This document shows, piece after piece, positions 13,401 to 24,500 of a stretch of 64,000 nt of DNA. The translations under genes were made by a program, and so were the position numbers. Below the pieces are notes generated by a model. The model saw only the letters and a list, made by a program, of their open reading frames with translations. It was not told the origin of the DNA and ran no database searches. Positions within the stretch are counted from its first letter, which is position 1. Every line of letters begins with the position of its first letter. The stretch lies in assembly GCA_017979445.1 (NCBI GenBank), contig CM030714.1, forward strand, positions 5,518,001 through 5,582,000, given 5' to 3'. The DNA comes from Akebia trifoliata (taxonomy: Eukaryota; Streptophyta; Magnoliopsida; Ranunculales; Lardizabalaceae).

Positions 13401-14401
13401 CATCACTTTAAAATATTAAAGAGTAATCTGAAATAAATATAAAGACTCATGTCATTACTTTTTAAAAAATAAAAGGGACATTTGTCATGTAAAAAAGTGG
13501 ATTCCTCCAAAATTTTGAAGCATAGCCGCTTCAAAATCGACTTGTGTTACACGTCACAACTTACAAGTTTATACTTAAAATCCGTGAATTATTCAAAATA
13601 GTTCAATAATCCAGAGAATAATACTTTCATAGAAAAAAAATGAAAAATTCGTGAATTTTTCAAAAATTAAACAGGAGATTACTAACAAGGATTCAAATTT
13701 CGTAACTTAATTGTATCTTCTCATTTAAGTCAAACCCTTTAAATTAATTTAAAAAGTTTTTTAAAATTTCATCCTAATTCAATATTTTAAGGTTTTATTA
13801 GTAGTAAGTTGTTCCATTGATGAAATTAGTTTGTTTCACCTGAAAATACAACATTTAAAATTGTGTACTTAGAATGATTTGCAAAGCTCAATGGTTCTCT
13901 TGATACGTTATTTGAAACACTAGATCTATTTGTCTACTTGAATCGGCCACTTTATTGGATGCCTTAGGCTCTTGGGTGAAGTATGTAGAGGATTTTTTTT
14001 CGAATATTACTTAGCAAACCTTAACTTGTGGGGATTTCATTCTAAATACCCATAAATTTTGGGAGATATCTTGATGGTGTAGCTAGTAAATTTTTTCTTT
14101 CTTAATATCTTTTAATCCCCCTTTCAATCATTTAGATAGATGATTCAAATTGTCAAGATCAACCTTTCCTTCAATCGTCGAGATTGACATTTAGAAATTC
14201 GTCGATCTTGTCGTTTGAACGTGATCAATTATCAAGATCAATGATTCAAATCATTGAGGTCAACTATTTGAATTGTTGATGTTGATATTTTGAATCTTTT
14301 ATTAGGGCGAGGGAACATTAAAAAAGAAAGACTTTTACTAATTTGGCTGTCAAGATATTATTAGAGAATTCACGACGCATTTAGAATGATGTCCCTAATG
14401 T
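10436..14401. other. Gene-free repeat-rich stretch
   Basis: No gene supported. A 63-aa frame at 13220-13411 with an acidic run (DSDGDGNDDGG) recurs in block 2 but has no recognisable domain. The sequence from 12460 onward also has a diverged third copy at about 39300-40080. About 12230-12420 is absent from block 2. A short palindromic GAGATGACTC..GAGTCATCT motif at 12931-12961 recurs at 58738-58764 and in another form near 27367. Confidence 0.5.
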
Positions 14402-14670
14402 CACAACGTGAAAAAAACCTATATTTGACAGTCCAAGACTATCGAATTGTATAAAATCTGACGGACCAAAGTGTTAAAATTTTCATTGTCAATTTTTTTT
14501 TCAACGGATTGAAACCGTTAAATTAATGGAGGATGAGAGAAATTTGATGGCTCTAAATCATCGAATTGGGGAACGTTAAAAATTTCAACGGCCATGAAAT
14601 TTGGTATCTAATATTTGTGGGCTTTGGCCCGTCAAATTTTCTTGCGAAAATTTTCAGTTGTCACATAGTG
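14402..14670. mobile_element. CACTA-type MITE, block 1 copy
   Basis: Begins CACAACGTGAAAAAAACC and ends CACATAGTG, near-complementary ends of the CACTA class (consensus CACTACGTGAAAA). Subterminal motifs of the CGACGG / CCGTC..AAATT type fill it. The left flank is TGT and the right flank is GGT. The block 2 copy still has TGT on both sides, supporting a 3-bp target duplication. Non-autonomous, no coding capacity. Confidence 0.75.
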
Positions 14671-14901
14671 GGTAGGTCTATATATTAAGTAATTTTTGCC
14701 TTTTCGTTTTGTATTGAAGTATTTCTTCACATTTTGGTAAAGAGGCATAAAAGAAAGAGTCGTGCTGGAGTAACATTGTGGGGGACATTTCTGACATGGA
14801 AGTGTGTAGCTAGGAACCATAGATGCATTTTGTCGGGATACATAAGAAAAAGATTTATGATCATGCATATCTTGAGGCAACTGATTATGGTTTTGTATTT
14901 G

Positions 14902-14930
14902 AGGGGGAGGGGGAGGGGGTTAGAGGGGAG
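14902..14930 (+). other. Potential G-quadruplex tract
   Basis: Four G runs (GGGGG, GGGGG, GGGGG, GGGG) separated by 1-5 nt. In block 2 the tract is altered to a single long G run plus GGGG. Structure is predicted from the motif only. Confidence 0.45.
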
Positions 14931-14984
14931 CATGAGAAAATCATTACGCCTATATATAATGTCTATGAGAATGAAATTATATTT

Positions 14985-15410
14985 TAGTTTCTTTTCTTTA
15001 TCTTATATTCCTTAATTGGAAAGGGAGTCGTGGTATTTTTCTTTCTCCCACCTCAAGCAAATAACTTATTCATCAATTCCATGGTTTTTAATTGAAGAAA
15101 ATGATCTAACTCTTCTTCTCTCATTTATAAAAGTGGATCAACTCCCTTATTATTTTAACACATATATCATTATTTTTTTTCAATTATAATGAGAGATTAA
15201 TAAATATTCTTCTTTGGCTCACCTGAATTAAGAAAGCAACTAAATCTCTTTATATGATGTCTTTGTTTTCTTTTCTTTATCTTATATTCCTTAATTGAAA
15301 AGAGAGTGATGATATTCTTCTTTCTCCCATCTCAAGCTTAAGGAAAGAACTTATTCATCCACTCCATTGTTTCTAATTAAAGAAAAGGATCTAAGTCCTC
15401 ATCTTCTCTC
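14985..15410. repeat. Tandem duplication, unit about 270 bp
   Basis: The segment TTTATCTTATATTCCTTAATTG followed by ..CTTTCTCCCACCTCAAG..CTTATTCATC appears near 14993 and again near 15272, diverged. Block 2 has the same two units, the first interrupted by the 1-kb MITE at 60928. Confidence 0.65.
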
Positions 15411-16112
15411 ATCTTCATGTATAAAAGTAGATCGATTCTCCTATTATTGTAATGCTTTTCGTGCTTTCGAATTGAAGAGCAAAATTGCCATCACTTAAAG
15501 TCTTTATCTATCCGAAGGATAGAGATAGAGAGAAGAAGGTGTGTTTAGAATTGAAGAGTGGATTGAAGATTCACAAAACAAAGAGGATTTCTTATTTCTA
15601 CAAGCTATTCAATTTCGATAGCGTAAGGTACATTAATTGAATCTTATACTTTAGCCCAATATTATTCTTATGCAAAAATTGAAAATTATTGATATTGTAA
15701 ACCTAGTTGAATGTCATAATTTTGGCCGAACATGTGAAAAAAAAAAATAATAATAATAATAAATTATTATTTGGTGCTTGGTTGAATGTTGTAATTTTGA
15801 TATGAATGATTTAAATAAAGGTTCTATGAAATTGAAAAGTTAGATAAAATTTCATATGAAGGAATACTAAATGGCATTCGATTGATTTGATTGACATAGG
15901 TTTTATTGGTTTGGTAGCTATCAAAGTGGCTTAAATTAATAAAATTTATGGAATTAAATTACTTAAAAGATTATTCATTAGGTTTATATAAAAGACAATG
16001 ACATTCAGTGTCAAAATCGTTTGTAAGAATTGCAATTGCACTTTAAAATTTGTCTTAAGATTTGAGGGACCATTTAGAAGGAAAGATTTTAATAATTGAA
16101 CTATTAAGATAT

Positions 16113-16457
16113 GAGTAGGGATCCAGAATGATTTCTTGTACCTAACCAAGGTCAGGTGGCACCTCATTTTATGCCACATAGAATATTTTGGGACCCACTG
16201 ATCGTATGGATATGAGGCCCATCTCTTGGTAAACCTCCACGCAAAAGATTAGTTTTATTGGCGATGTGCATCCATTGATTATAACATTGTCTTAAGAATG
16301 ATTTCTAATCGTTGGATTTAAACTCTTTTTTAAGAGCCAAGATCTAGTGGATAACACATATCCATACAGTCAGTGGGTCTTAAAAATGTCACATGTCATA
16401 AAATGAGGTGCCACTTGACCTTGGTTAGTTACGGGACACCCTTATGGATCCTTACTC
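16113..16457. repeat. 345-bp inverted-repeat MITE
   Basis: Left end GAGTAGGGATCC and right end GGATCCTTACTC are complementary. The inner arms CCAAGGTCAGGTGGCACCTC and GAGGTGCCACTTGACCTTGG pair strongly. A second copy is at 63039-63412. No coding capacity. Confidence 0.75.
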
Positions 16458-16519
16458 TTTAGATATTTCCCAAAAGTTAGGGATTATTTAGTAATAAGTC
16501 TCAAAATCAGGGTGCATTA

Positions 16520-17110
16520 AGTAAAGATTTGTACTAGAATAAGATTCAAATTGACATTAACTCTCACATTGTTGATGTGGAGGTGGACATATAGCCACAG
16601 ATGCTTTTCACCCATGTGTATCTTGATGAAAGGTATCTATGTTTCCAGCAATGTAGAATCAATGTCAATTTTAATATTACTTCAACATTTTCATTATTAA
16701 ATATCCCTTATTTTTAAAGAGTTGGGATGAATGCACGCAGTCTTGGTACATGGCTAACGTGGCAAGAGCATAGAGCTGCACATCTTTTTCTTATGTATTC
16801 TGATGAAAATAATCTATGATTATATGTCCTTGCCATGTCAGCCAGAAATCCAACCTTGTACTAAGACTATATGCATCCATTACGACTCTTTTTTAAATGG
16901 TTAGGACGAAATTCCAATTTCCCCCTCTCATAAAAGCATAATATATTGGATAGAAAAATGCTAGAGGGACTTTGTTTTTCACTGCATTGGTGTGGTGAAA
17001 ATAGATGTGTTTCCTCAAGATACGAGTGAAAAGTTTTTGTGGTTATGTGCCCACCTCGTCGTCAGCACAGTGTGAAACGTAGTGTAAAACAAACCCTGCA
17101 CGGCTCTCTT
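16520..17110. repeat. Cluster of three hairpin MITEs
   Basis: Three diverged palindromes of the 'ACCATAGAT' plan lie in series: about 16545-16690 (TCAAATTGACATTA / TCAATGTCAATTTTAAT ends), 16735-16890 (GCATGCA.. / TGCATCC ends, CTAACGTGGCAAGAG / CCTTGCCATGTCAGCC arms) and 16945-17105 (GAGGGACTTTGTTTTTCACT / GTGTAAAACAAACCCTGC ends). Block 2 carries the first two and only the left half of the third. Confidence 0.55.
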
Positions 17111-17554
17111 GGATGTTTTAGTTTAATATACTTTTTTTAAATAAATATTTAGCACAAGAAGTAAACAACAATGCTGGTACCATGCTAACGCTCCTCGCAC
17201 TTAAAAACACGTGTCCCTTCAAGTTCCTCTGAATATTATAGATACCCAGGAGTGCTCCTATAGTTCTGTAAATATTAGAGACACCTCCATGTGTTTTTGA
17301 ATTATTGACTTGACTCCCTTGACTTCAGTCTTTAATTATTAACTAATAAAAAGTGACCTTTATGCACTCACATCATCATCACCATTATTGTTATGATGAT
17401 GATGATGAACTAAAAAGTTGTGGTGCCTAGATATTTATCTCATTTGGATTGTGGAGGCTATTCTTTCCCTAGTTTTAAATATATTATAAGTAATGTTGGT
17501 TTAGGTTCTTACTAGTATGGTATTGTATCCTTGTATGATTGCTGATATTCTAAT

Positions 17555-17735
17555 TAAAAAGTTTTCACTTGATCAATACTCAATTGATGCTTTAAGACAC
17601 AGATCATAAATATTTTTCCTCGTGATACATAAATACACATTTTTTATGTATCCTGAGGAAATAGATCTATGGTTCTGTGTCTGTAACACGTTAGCCAAGT
17701 ATTGATCGAGTAAAGACTTTCTCGTTCGAAAGTCA
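17555..17735. repeat. Hairpin MITE
   Basis: TTTTCACTTGATCAATACTC pairs with GAGTATTGATCGAGT-like sequence from the right end (CAAGTATTGATCGAGTAAAG). The central arms are TCCTCGTGATACATAA / TTATGTATCCTGAGGA. Outside the duplicated block. Confidence 0.65.
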
Positions 17736-18175
17736 TAATTCTTTTTATTATGTTATGGTGTTTGCAACTATGTGTCTTCTATTCAGAGTTGGAATTTATA
17801 AAATAGAAAATGTACGATTCAATTTGAATCGTTAATATATAAACAACCATTAGAAACAGTGTTATCGTCTATTCTCATGAACTGGCGGTTCATGTAATTT
17901 AAATTATTATAATTAATGAAAATTGTTTTCATTAGATTTTTATGAAGAAAGGAAGTTGAAAACCTTTGAAAATATGAAGAAAATAGAAATTGTGCAGACA
18001 ATCAATTCAACATAAACAAATAACCTATATATATCATCGATGTTATTTTATTAAATAGAGAGAGACAACTCTAACTAAGAGATTAACGTGATATGGTGCA
18101 TTTAGATACATTTTAATACACTACAACTAATACCTTCTCACAATGGTATGTTCCTTTTGATTACAAATTATCAAG

Positions 18176-19185
18176 GGAAGCAGATCCTCTGTAGCACAAG
18201 GTTCTTATAGCACCATGTAGCACATATCAAATGGATGAGAGAAAGTTATCTTGAAAAAAAAAATAAACATCTCAGCCTCATTAGATCATGATTTAATTTT
18301 GATCTAAAAAGACAATTAAAAAGAAGGTTTTTTCCTCAAAATCCATGACTTTGAAAATGAATGCCTACTGAACACCCAATACTTTAAGGGTATGTTTGAT
18401 TGCACATGGAAAACAGGGAGGAAAATCAATTTCCATAGAAAATGACATTTTTCAAGTGTTTGATTGCACATGGAAATGGAAATTCATTTTCCACCCTAAT
18501 CAAAAAGTCCACCAAAACATAGATTTCACTTTCCCACCCATATGGGTGGGAAAATGAAATTCACAAATATTTTCCATCCCCAATTCTTCCCTACCACTAC
18601 CACCACCACCACCACTACCACTATTACATTAACCTTGTCGCCGTCGTCACCGTCGCCAGCATCGTTGTCACCGTCGTCGTCGGCTTCATCTTCGACCACC
18701 TTCTCTCTCTCTCTCTCTTCTCCTTCTTCTCCATCCCTCACCTCCTCCGTCGTCACCACCACCACCACGACCACATTCTCCCCCCATCTTCCTCACTTAC
18801 CTTTGTCATCACCACCGTCGCCGTCGTCGTAGCCACCGTCAAAGCCGCCACCTTCGCCGTCATTGTCACCACATCCTCCCCCCTCCTTCTTCCTCGTCAT
18901 CTTCTTATTCCTTTCCTCCTCCTCTCATCTTCTTCCTCCTTCTCATCTTCTTCTCTTTTTTTTTTTCATATTTTTTCCATGATTTTATTCAAATAAAATC
19001 AAACAATGGAATTTGATTTTCCAACCCTACCTATTTTCCACAACTATTTTTTCATGAATTTCAAATTTCATGGAAAGTGACTTTCCATGCAATTAAACAT
19101 ACCCTAAGTGTATAGTTGACGTGGTGCTCTTTCAGCTGTTACATCTATTCTACATGAACCATGGTGCTACAGATGATCCGCTTCC
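18176..19185. mobile_element. Inverted-repeat element hosting a nested MITE
   Basis: GGAAGCAGATCCTCTGTAGC at the left pairs with the right end GTGCTACAGATGATCCGCTTCC. Most of the interior is the separate insertion 18388-19104. A third partial end (GCAGATCCTCTGTAGC) occurs near 38754. Class unknown. Confidence 0.5.
18388..19104. mobile_element. Tourist/PIF-like element with low-complexity cargo
   Basis: TIRs GGGTATGTTTGATTGCA and TGCAATTAAACATACCC, flanked by TAA on both sides (18385-18387 and 19105-19107), the PIF/Harbinger target duplication. The interior holds CCACCA, CGTCGTC and CTCTCT runs, far richer in C than its surroundings. A 96-aa Thr/Ser/Pro frame (18542-18832) and its antisense frame are translations of these simple repeats, not genes. 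Confidence 0.8.
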
Positions 19186-21504
19186 ATTATCTATGCCTTT
19201 GATGTCTTGACATGACTCTTGATAGGAAATAAAAAAATCAATCTTGCTATTAAATATTGCCATTGTTGATGAATTTTGATTGCTGGTTATGTAGGGAACA
19301 TGGGCATCAACTCCTTACCTTAGGGAAACCATAAAGCATCAAGAAAACTAGAGATTGCTTTTATTTGTTTTCTTTATACGTTAAGAATAATTTAAGTAAT
19401 TTATAATCCACCCTTTTATAAATATATACAAGTGTAGGGACCAATAAGATAAGGGAACCTCCTATGCTAGTTTGCAAACTAGTGAAGAGACCAATCTCCG
19501 GATCGATCAGATTTCTCCAAAAGGCAAGATCTTAATTATATGAAATTTTTTCTCCATTCTAAGGGCATTCATGTGGGATGTACTTTATTCGTGCATCAAT
19601 TTCTACTCCATAGTCATAAAAGTCAAAGTACAAGTTTAAAACGGTACAAGAAAACTTCGGAATAAACGGCAAAAAAAAATAATAATAAATAACGACGAGT
19701 CATAAAATATAAAAAATATTTTAGAAATTATGAAAATTAAATGTACCTATCTAATAATGCATAAGATATTTATATTAATTTATTCTATATTTCCTATTTA
19801 ACATGTTCCCAATCATAATTATACATGTTATGATGTCAAAAAATGTTTACTCATCAACCTATCTTTTGTTCAAAACAATAAATTATTGAAAAAAAAAAAA
19901 AATCCATACATCAAGATATTACCATCAAATCCCATATTTCTACATTTATAAATCACCAAACTCTATTAAATTCGTGTTGGAGTGACCTTAGGCTAGAACC
20001 TCACACCGCACTTCTTGACGTGAAAGTGGGTAGGAACCATAGATGCTTTTTTACTTGTATCTCGATGAAAGCATCTATGGTTCTCATACACTTTCACATC
20101 AAGAAGTGCGATATGAGGTTCCAACATGAGGTCCCTTCAGCATTATTCGTTCTATTATGCATCAAATCTCACATTAAAAAAGAAAGTATTTAGTTTTTTT
20201 TTCTTCTTTTTTGTTTGAAAAAAATTTAGTTTAAAACATAAAAAAAAACATGTTCAAAACAAAACAAAAAAATGCATTTTTTATTATTTTAATCATCACA
20301 GGTACAAGATGCGTTTTAAATGTTTTTTTTTTCTCTATATAAAATGCTGTTTTTAGTTACTATGCTCCACACCAACAATATTCGTGAAATCGAAGTTTCC
20401 TATATGTTGTTGCCCACCTTAAATCTTAGTTATCTAGAAAACTCAACATAACCATTAGAATTACATTTTTGTGCACGATATTAAGAGAATACATTACAGA
20501 CGACCCTTTGTCCCATCCAAGGTTAATTTGTATTTGTAAGCATAGACTAAACAATTACCTACCATCCTCCAAAGGCATATGACTTTTTTTTGAAATCTTC
20601 AAAGTCATTTCCTCAAGGTTTCATTAGCATTTCTTGTCATTCTTTTAGAATTTTTAAAATCAACCTTTGTTCGACATAACTAAAGTACCAAACTATCTTA
20701 GCCTATTTTCCAGAATTGTAAATTCGTCAAAAGTTGATAAAGATCTCAAAATAAAATCTATTCAAATAAGAGAAAAAATAAAAAATAAAAAAGAATCGAG
20801 AACTTTCTATTAATCGAATAACCAAGCCCAAAACAAGTTCAAGTCTAAACCTAAGCAAGTAAAAAACAAAACATTACCTTGAAAAGCTTCGCCTTGAAAA
20901 TTTAGTGTTTTCAAAAAGTGTTAGTTGCCACGATCCTTTTCTGACCCATTAACTATTGGATACATGTTTTGATGAGTTTTCGAAACTAATCTTAGTTGCC
21001 CTCAAAAGATATTTTTCTTCGAAAGAATTACTCTCGAATGCTTATTTCCAAGGTATATTTAATGCACCTTAACGTGTGTTCTTAGGGCACATGTTAACAA
21101 ACCTGTGATTTTTAGCCATTTCATTTGGACATTTTAAACTGAAAATGTAGAATTATGCGCAATGTCTACTATGTGGCATTTTGAGGATGGTATAGACATG
21201 CAATTGTAAAATTGTGGAAAGGTTCCTACATTAATAATAGATCAAGAAAACTTCTTAGAAACCTTTTGAAAACATAAAAATCCAAATTGAGCCTAATTAT
21301 TAAGAATGCGCCTCTTAAAACTCCGGCTTGGTATACCCAATTCACACTCCTTAAAGAAACTAAAAATATGTACAATTTTTTAAAATTATACACCAATCCT
21401 ATTGCTAATTACTTATTTTCCCTTGAAGTTGAATTTTTTTTTTTCCAAATATTTATTTTTTACTTGGTTACAAATTCTCTCTTCAGCAATCCATTCATCT
21501 TGTA
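19186..21504. other. Gene-free stretch before the NB-LRR-like gene
   Basis: No gene supported apart from the MITE at 19973-20150. The last 200 bp have T-rich tracts and may contain the promoter or an upstream exon of the next gene, which I could not identify. Confidence 0.45.
19973..20150. repeat. Near-perfect hairpin MITE ('ACCATAGAT' family)
   Basis: Arms of about 80 bp: CGCACTTCTTGACGTGAAAG pairs with CTTTCACATCAAGAAGTGCG, and GGAACCATAGATGCTTTT with AAGCATCTATGGTTCTC. The loop is the conserved TTGTATCTCGATG. A transcript would fold into a long hairpin, so it is a possible small-RNA source (inference). Confidence 0.8.
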
Positions 21505-24500
21505 ATGAAAAAATCACCGGTCATTCATTTCATGTCTCTGGTACAGTTAGTTATTTGGTTTTTTTTTTTTTCATCTACAATTGCAATACTTGTTGATTCA
21601 ATCAGAGAAATTAGAGTGATGGATGGTGGGAGTCAACAACTTGTTCACATCCTGCAAGCAAATAACATGGAAGACATCAAGTGCCCGCCCATAATGGAGA
21701 ATAAAGTCCAACAACTCCTCAACTACATCAAAACTTCTTATATCGTAGCTATTTCCATCAGTGGTTGGGAATATTCCAAGTCTGATGGAGAGTTGTGGTT
21801 ATGTGGACAAAGGGTTTTGAAGTATGCGTTGAAGAGAGCAATGGACTGCAAGCTCTTTGAGATGTTGATATGGGTTACAAACCCAAATAGAAGAAATGAT
21901 TCTCTAAGTAGTAGGAAGAAGTTCCAACGACAAGTAGCTGAGACATTGGGTCTTGTGTTTCCTCCTCCTCTTATCGCTAGTGATGATGACGATTATGACG
22001 AGGGTGTAGTCTCAGATAGAATACGTGCTTGCTTAGAAAATCGAAGCTTCCTATTGGTGCATGATGGTCTTTGGGAACTCCATGATTTGGAAATCATGGG
22101 ATTTCCAACTTTCGGCAGGAGGGGAAATTCTTCCAAGGTTGTAGCACTTTCTTCTATTGACCTAAGTTACCATTCACGTTTTCTTTTCGAGAAAATGTCT
22201 AAATTGTCATATGAGGAAAAATTGGATTTGATTTTTGAAGAGTCTGCTGATATAGCTTATTCCCCAAATCTGAGAGGTCTTATTACTCCGGAGGTTGTCA
22301 TGGAGTGCATCTTATACTTCTTACTATTTGATTCAAAAAGTATTGAAATACAAATTTTGGTAAGGTATTGGTATGCAGAAGGGTTTATTGGCGCAGATGA
22401 TGATGATCTAGAGGCATCTTTCAAGTTAGGGAAGGCCCTATTGGAACAGCTCCACCACCATCGCCTAATTCAATTACAACTGCATCATGTTGAATTTGAT
22501 ACTCTATGGAATTTCCTAGACGATCACATACGAAGAAGTTCTCCTAGATTCCTAATTATATACACTCAGACACTTGATATGGATGTGGATCCACCACAGT
22601 GGGAAGACATAGAAAGGATCAACATCTACACTATCCCTAATGAATATCCAATGTCTCCTCCAAAATGCAGTAAGCTCTCTACAATTGTTGTCAGTAATTT
22701 AATAGATTTCAAGAAGTTCTCAGAAAACTTTTTGGAGCACATGGAGAGTGTTCGAGTTCTTGGCCTCATGAATACAAGTATCTCATCTCTGCCTTCCTCC
22801 TTCCCCTGTTTGGGCACCAGCCTTAAGATACTAAATTTACGAAATTGCAGTCAATTAAGGCATCTCCAAGTTTCTTACTTGCGAGCGCTATCAAAACTTG
22901 AGGTGCTAGATCTTTCAAAAACACCTTTGGAAGAAATCCCAGATGAATCTTTGGAGGGACTGCAGAGCCTTCGACTCCTTGATCTTTCCCATTGCTCTCG
23001 ATTATCCTCACTGCCATCATCAATATCTTGCTTGAACAACCTTGAGCAACTCTTGCTTCAAGGTTGTACAAATCTGATGGTTCTACCCTCTTCTGCACCA
23101 CCATTGGAGAAATTACTATTGCTTGATCTTTCCAATGCCACTACACTGACTGAAATCCCAAATCATTTTTTCCAATGTATGGACAACCTCAAGCAACTCT
23201 TGCTTGGAGGTTGTCAAAATCTAAGGGTACTACCTTCTTCTCCACCACCATTCAAGCAACTCCTACTACTTGATCTTTCCTATGCTGATTTCACTCAAAT
23301 CCCAGAGCAATTCTTCCAACATATGCACAAGCTTCAAGATCTCAACCTCTCGTTCGCTCGTAAGTTAACATCCTTACCAGCTTCCATTCCCAATCTTATC
23401 AACCTAAAGAAACTGAACCTTGAGTCTTGCTCAAACTTAAGGACTGTGGTTCCTAGTTTGCTACAAATCTCATCGTCGCTTGAACAACTCGACCTATCAA
23501 ATTGTACTTCCTTAGAGGACCTCAATAAATATGTTTCATCTTCATTTGGTAGAATCCTCCCAAAAATCAAGGTTCTAGGGATTTCTCAAACCCGATCAGA
23601 TAGGTTTTTCTCACTCAAAGGTTCTCCAAGTTTAGAAACCATAACTTTGGTTGAAAACAGTAACCTTGAGGTGCTTGATCTTTCCTATACCACAATCAAC
23701 CGGTTCCCATTAGAGGGTTCCTCAAATCTACATCCCTTGAGGCGCTTGAACCTACTAGGAGTGAAGCACATTCAAACAGTTAATTGGGAAGAAATAAGGT
23801 GGTTACCACGAGAGCTGAACTGGGATCAATGTGGTGATGGCACTGCATTCCACTTGCATTTTCCACAAACAAAATGGAATGGAGATGGCGACAACAATGG
23901 AATCTTTATATCCGTATCTAATGCCAGTATTTTTCAATCTCTCACACCTTCATCTAATCTTTGGGAAAAATATTTTTTGCGGTTTAGTGTTTACATTTGT
24001 CCTTGCATAGAACGAGGCAAGCGCCAAGAGGTGCCTTCTCGAAGGACAAGATCATGCTACAAAGGTATCTACGACTCTAGGACAAAATATTCTACTCCTT
24101 ATTATGAAAGGAGTATGGAGATTGAGAGAGTTAAGAGAAATACAAAAGGCGTCTCCGGAATTCTCAGTCGCACACAATTTTTGTCTCTCCATGATGAAAG
24201 TTCGGTTAAGAAATTAACCGATTTGGGTATTGAAAATATGGCACAGTTGAGAGAATGTCGACTCGAAAAATGCTATGCAATGGAAGTCATCTTTGATGTG
24301 CAAGCTGGTGACATGGCTAAATACCAGCCGTTGTTGAGGTGCCTAGAGATCATATGGATCTCTAAACTCATGAAATTGACGAACGTATGCGTTAGTATGG
24401 GAATATTGGAAAGAGGAAGCTTTGGTGTTGAAAGCGCCCTCGATCCGCGGGGTGCGCGGATCCGCTTTTGACCCTTGAGGTTTGGGAGTCGCCACCTAGT

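Larger units (their letters stand above)
3459..17049 (+). repeat. Segmental duplication, block 1 (likely parental)
   Basis: This block recurs in the same orientation at 44865-45324 plus 53894-63966. Similarity is high over long stretches, for example the TRIM, the aquaporin last exon and its 3' flank, the CACTA-like MITE at 14402 and the 16113-16457 MITE. Block 1 keeps all aquaporin exons and lacks the Helitron and the 1-kb Mutator-like MITE found in block 2. I infer it is the older arrangement. The right limit is inside the hairpin MITE near 17.05 kb; limits are read by eye. Confidence 0.9.

Noticed and set aside
13220..13411. 63-aa acidic open frame present in both duplicate blocks (also 59028-59213)
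   Set aside because: Conservation follows from the recent duplication of the whole block. The frame starts in AT-rich noise, has no domain and sits in repeat DNA.
14734..15015. 93-aa frame and two antisense frames
   Set aside because: They cover a hairpin MITE remnant and the G-rich tract; overlapping frames on both strands are typical of palindromic repeats.
18542..18832. 96-aa Thr/Ser/Pro frame and its antisense Val/Glu/Asp frame
   Set aside because: Both are translations of CCACCA, CGTCGTC and CTCTCT repeats inside a MITE.
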